Of a stretch of DNA of 64,000 nucleotides, positions 62,833 through 64,000 are shown piece after piece. Under the pieces are notes generated by a model. That model was not told where the DNA came from, did not search any database, and saw nothing but the letters and a program-made list of their open reading frames with translations. The stretch is from contig NZ_CP107716.1 of assembly GCF_025854335.1 (NCBI RefSeq), positions 310,001 through 374,000 on the forward strand, given 5' to 3'. How positions within the stretch are numbered: the stretch's first letter is position 1; each line of letters opens with the position of its first letter. This stretch comes from Pelagibacterium flavum. Its GTDB lineage: Bacteria; Pseudomonadota; Alphaproteobacteria; Rhizobiales; Devosiaceae. The position numbers and the translations under genes are program-made.

Positions 62833-64000
62833 ATGGACCAGCTCGGCCTGCTCATTGCCAATGAAGATCAAGACGCCACCGGCGGTGCCGTCTTCGAACG
62901 GCTCAACCCCATCTCGGGCGAGGTTGCGACCTGTGCCGCCGCCGCTACCGTAGAGGATGCCCAGCGTGCCGCAGATGCTGCTGCTGCCGCATTCCCCGAA
63001 TGGTCGAAAACCGTTCCGAAAGAGCGGCGCAAGATTTTGCTCAAGGCGGCGGACGTGCTCGAATCGCGCGGTCCGCAATTTGTCGAGGCTATGGGCGCCG
63101 AGATCGGCGCTACGGCCGGTTGGGCGATGTTCAACGTCATGCTCGCCGCCGACATGCTGCGCGAAGCGGCCAGCCTCGTTACCCAGATCAAGGGCGAGAT
63201 CATCCCGTCCAATCGTCCGGGCAGCCTCGCCATGGCTGTACGCCAGCCGGCAGGCGTCGTCCTCGCCATGGCGCCGTGGAACGCCCCGGTCATCCTCGGC
63301 GTCCGCTCGCTGGCCACGCCGCTTGCCTGCGGCAATACTGTGGTCATGAAGACCTCGGAGCTCTGCCCGCGCACGCATCGCCTGATCGTCGAATGCCTGC
63401 TGGAAGCCGGCTTGCCCAAGGGCGCGCTGAATGCGGTCTCCAATGCCCCCGAAGACGCCGGCGAGATCGTCGAGGCTCTCATTGCCCATCCGGCCGTGCG
63501 CCGTGTGAACTTCACTGGCTCCACACGCGTGGGTCGCATTATTGCAGAGAAAGCTGGACGGCATTTGAAGCCCGCGCTTCTCGAGCTTGGCGGCAAGGCG
63601 CCATTTGTCGTCCTTGACGATGCCGATCTCGAAGAAGCCGTCGCAGCTGCGGCCTTTGGCGCTTACATGAACCAGGGTCAGATCTGCATGTCCACCGAAC
63701 GCATCGTCGTTCAGGACTCGATTGCCGACGCTTTCGTTGAAAAGCTTGCAGCCAAGGCGAAAACCCTCGTCGCCGGCGATCCGACCAAAGGCGATACACC
63801 GCTCGGTTCGGTGGTCGATGGTTCTGCCGCCCAGCGTCTCGATCAGTTGATCAAGGACGCCACCAGCAAGGGCGCCACGCTCGCTGCAGGTGGACGCATC
63901 GACGGCACCATCATGGATGCGACCCTGCTCGACAAGGTCACGCCCTCGATGCGCATCTATGGTGAAGAATCGTTTGGTCCCGTCGTTACGGTCGTCCGCG
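62833..64000 (+). CDS. NAD(P)-dependent aldehyde dehydrogenase, 3' end outside window
   Basis: The frame opens at the ATG at 62833 (AGGAG 8 bases upstream) and is still open at base 64000, giving at least 389 residues of an expected ~480. Motifs are MAPWNAPVILGVRSLATPLA, VNFTGSTRVGR, LELGGKAPFVVLDDADLEEA with the catalytic Glu, and NQGQICMSTERIVV with the catalytic Cys. The overall pattern is closest to salicylaldehyde/vanillin-type dehydrogenases. Position after the transporter suggests oxidation of an imported or derived aromatic aldehyde. Confidence 0.92.
   Translation, partial: MDQLGLLIANEDQDATGGAVFERLNPISGEVATCAAAATVEDAQRAADAAAAAFPEWSKTVPKERRKILLKAADVLESRGPQFVEAMGAEIGATAGWAMFNVMLAADMLREAASLVTQIKGEIIPSNRPGSLAMAVRQPAGVVLAMAPWNAPVILGVRSLATPLACGNTVVMKTSELCPRTHRLIVECLLEAGLPKGALNAVSNAPEDAGEIVEALIAHPAVRRVNFTGSTRVGRIIAEKAGRHLKPALLELGGKAPFVVLDDADLEEAVAAAAFGAYMNQGQICMSTERIVVQDSIADAFVEKLAAKAKTLVAGDPTKGDTPLGSVVDGSAAQRLDQLIKDATSKGATLAAGGRIDGTIMDATLLDKVTPSMRIYGEESFGPVVTVVR

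Noticed and set aside
1..64000. CRISPR arrays, tRNA or rRNA genes, riboswitches
   Set aside because: I looked for regularly spaced direct repeats, tRNA-like T-loop sequences and long conserved rRNA blocks and saw none. A covariance-model scan was not possible here.

Overview
The window looks like a GC-rich alphaproteobacterial chromosome, probably Hyphomicrobiales (Devosiaceae or Rhizobiaceae-like). The basis is the imuB-dnaE2 mutagenesis cassette, codon use dominated by G/C-ending codons, and the many ABC uptake operons with divergent regulators. The genus assignment is an inference. No rRNA, tRNA or CRISPR array was seen.

Layout. 1-7.9 kb is housekeeping: the end of imuB coupled to dnaE2, aldose 1-epimerase, then UDP-glucose dehydrogenase coupled to a UDP-glucuronate epimerase. 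7.9-18.5 kb is a scarred accessory region. It holds a secreted protein with a duplicated domain and a small downstream ORF, an IS3 element joining the stumps of a GGDEF gene and a LacI gene, a LuxR regulator, gene remnants, two small secreted proteins, and a nest of IS110, IS5 and IS630 pieces.

18.6-31.1 kb is one catabolic locus: an XRE-cupin regulator and a DpkA-like imine reductase facing a long operon of a family-5 binding protein, HyuA/HyuB, two permeases, two ATPases and an M20 amidohydrolase. A 12-bp inverted motif lies at both ends of the divergent promoter region. A second IS3 (31.5-32.7 kb) sits inside an unidentified ORF.

33.2-41.5 kb is a sugar-uptake locus. A ROK regulator and a leaderless paralogue of the periplasmic binding protein face an operon of isomerase, binding protein, Gfo/Idh/MocA dehydrogenase, RbsA-type ATPase and RbsC-type permease. 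The leaderless paralogue is the most unusual feature of the window: it begins where the mature exported paralogue begins and lies in the regulator's operon, so it may be a cytoplasmic ligand sensor. 41.7-44.5 kb is a decaying patch, with a GlxA/AraC-type regulator and a LOV-GGDEF-EAL protein each broken by two frameshifts.

44.8-55.3 kb is a second catabolic island: a branched-chain-type ABC transporter, a DUF2848 protein with a GntR regulator, and an operon encoding MarR, flavin reductase, HpaB-type monooxygenase, cupin and amidase. Two related palindromes (GTGAAATATCAC and GTGAAATTTCAC) sit in its two control regions. After an IS5 element and a gene-poor stretch, 57.2-64 kb carries an AraC regulator divergent from a further branched-chain-type transporter operon that ends in an aldehyde dehydrogenase running off the window.
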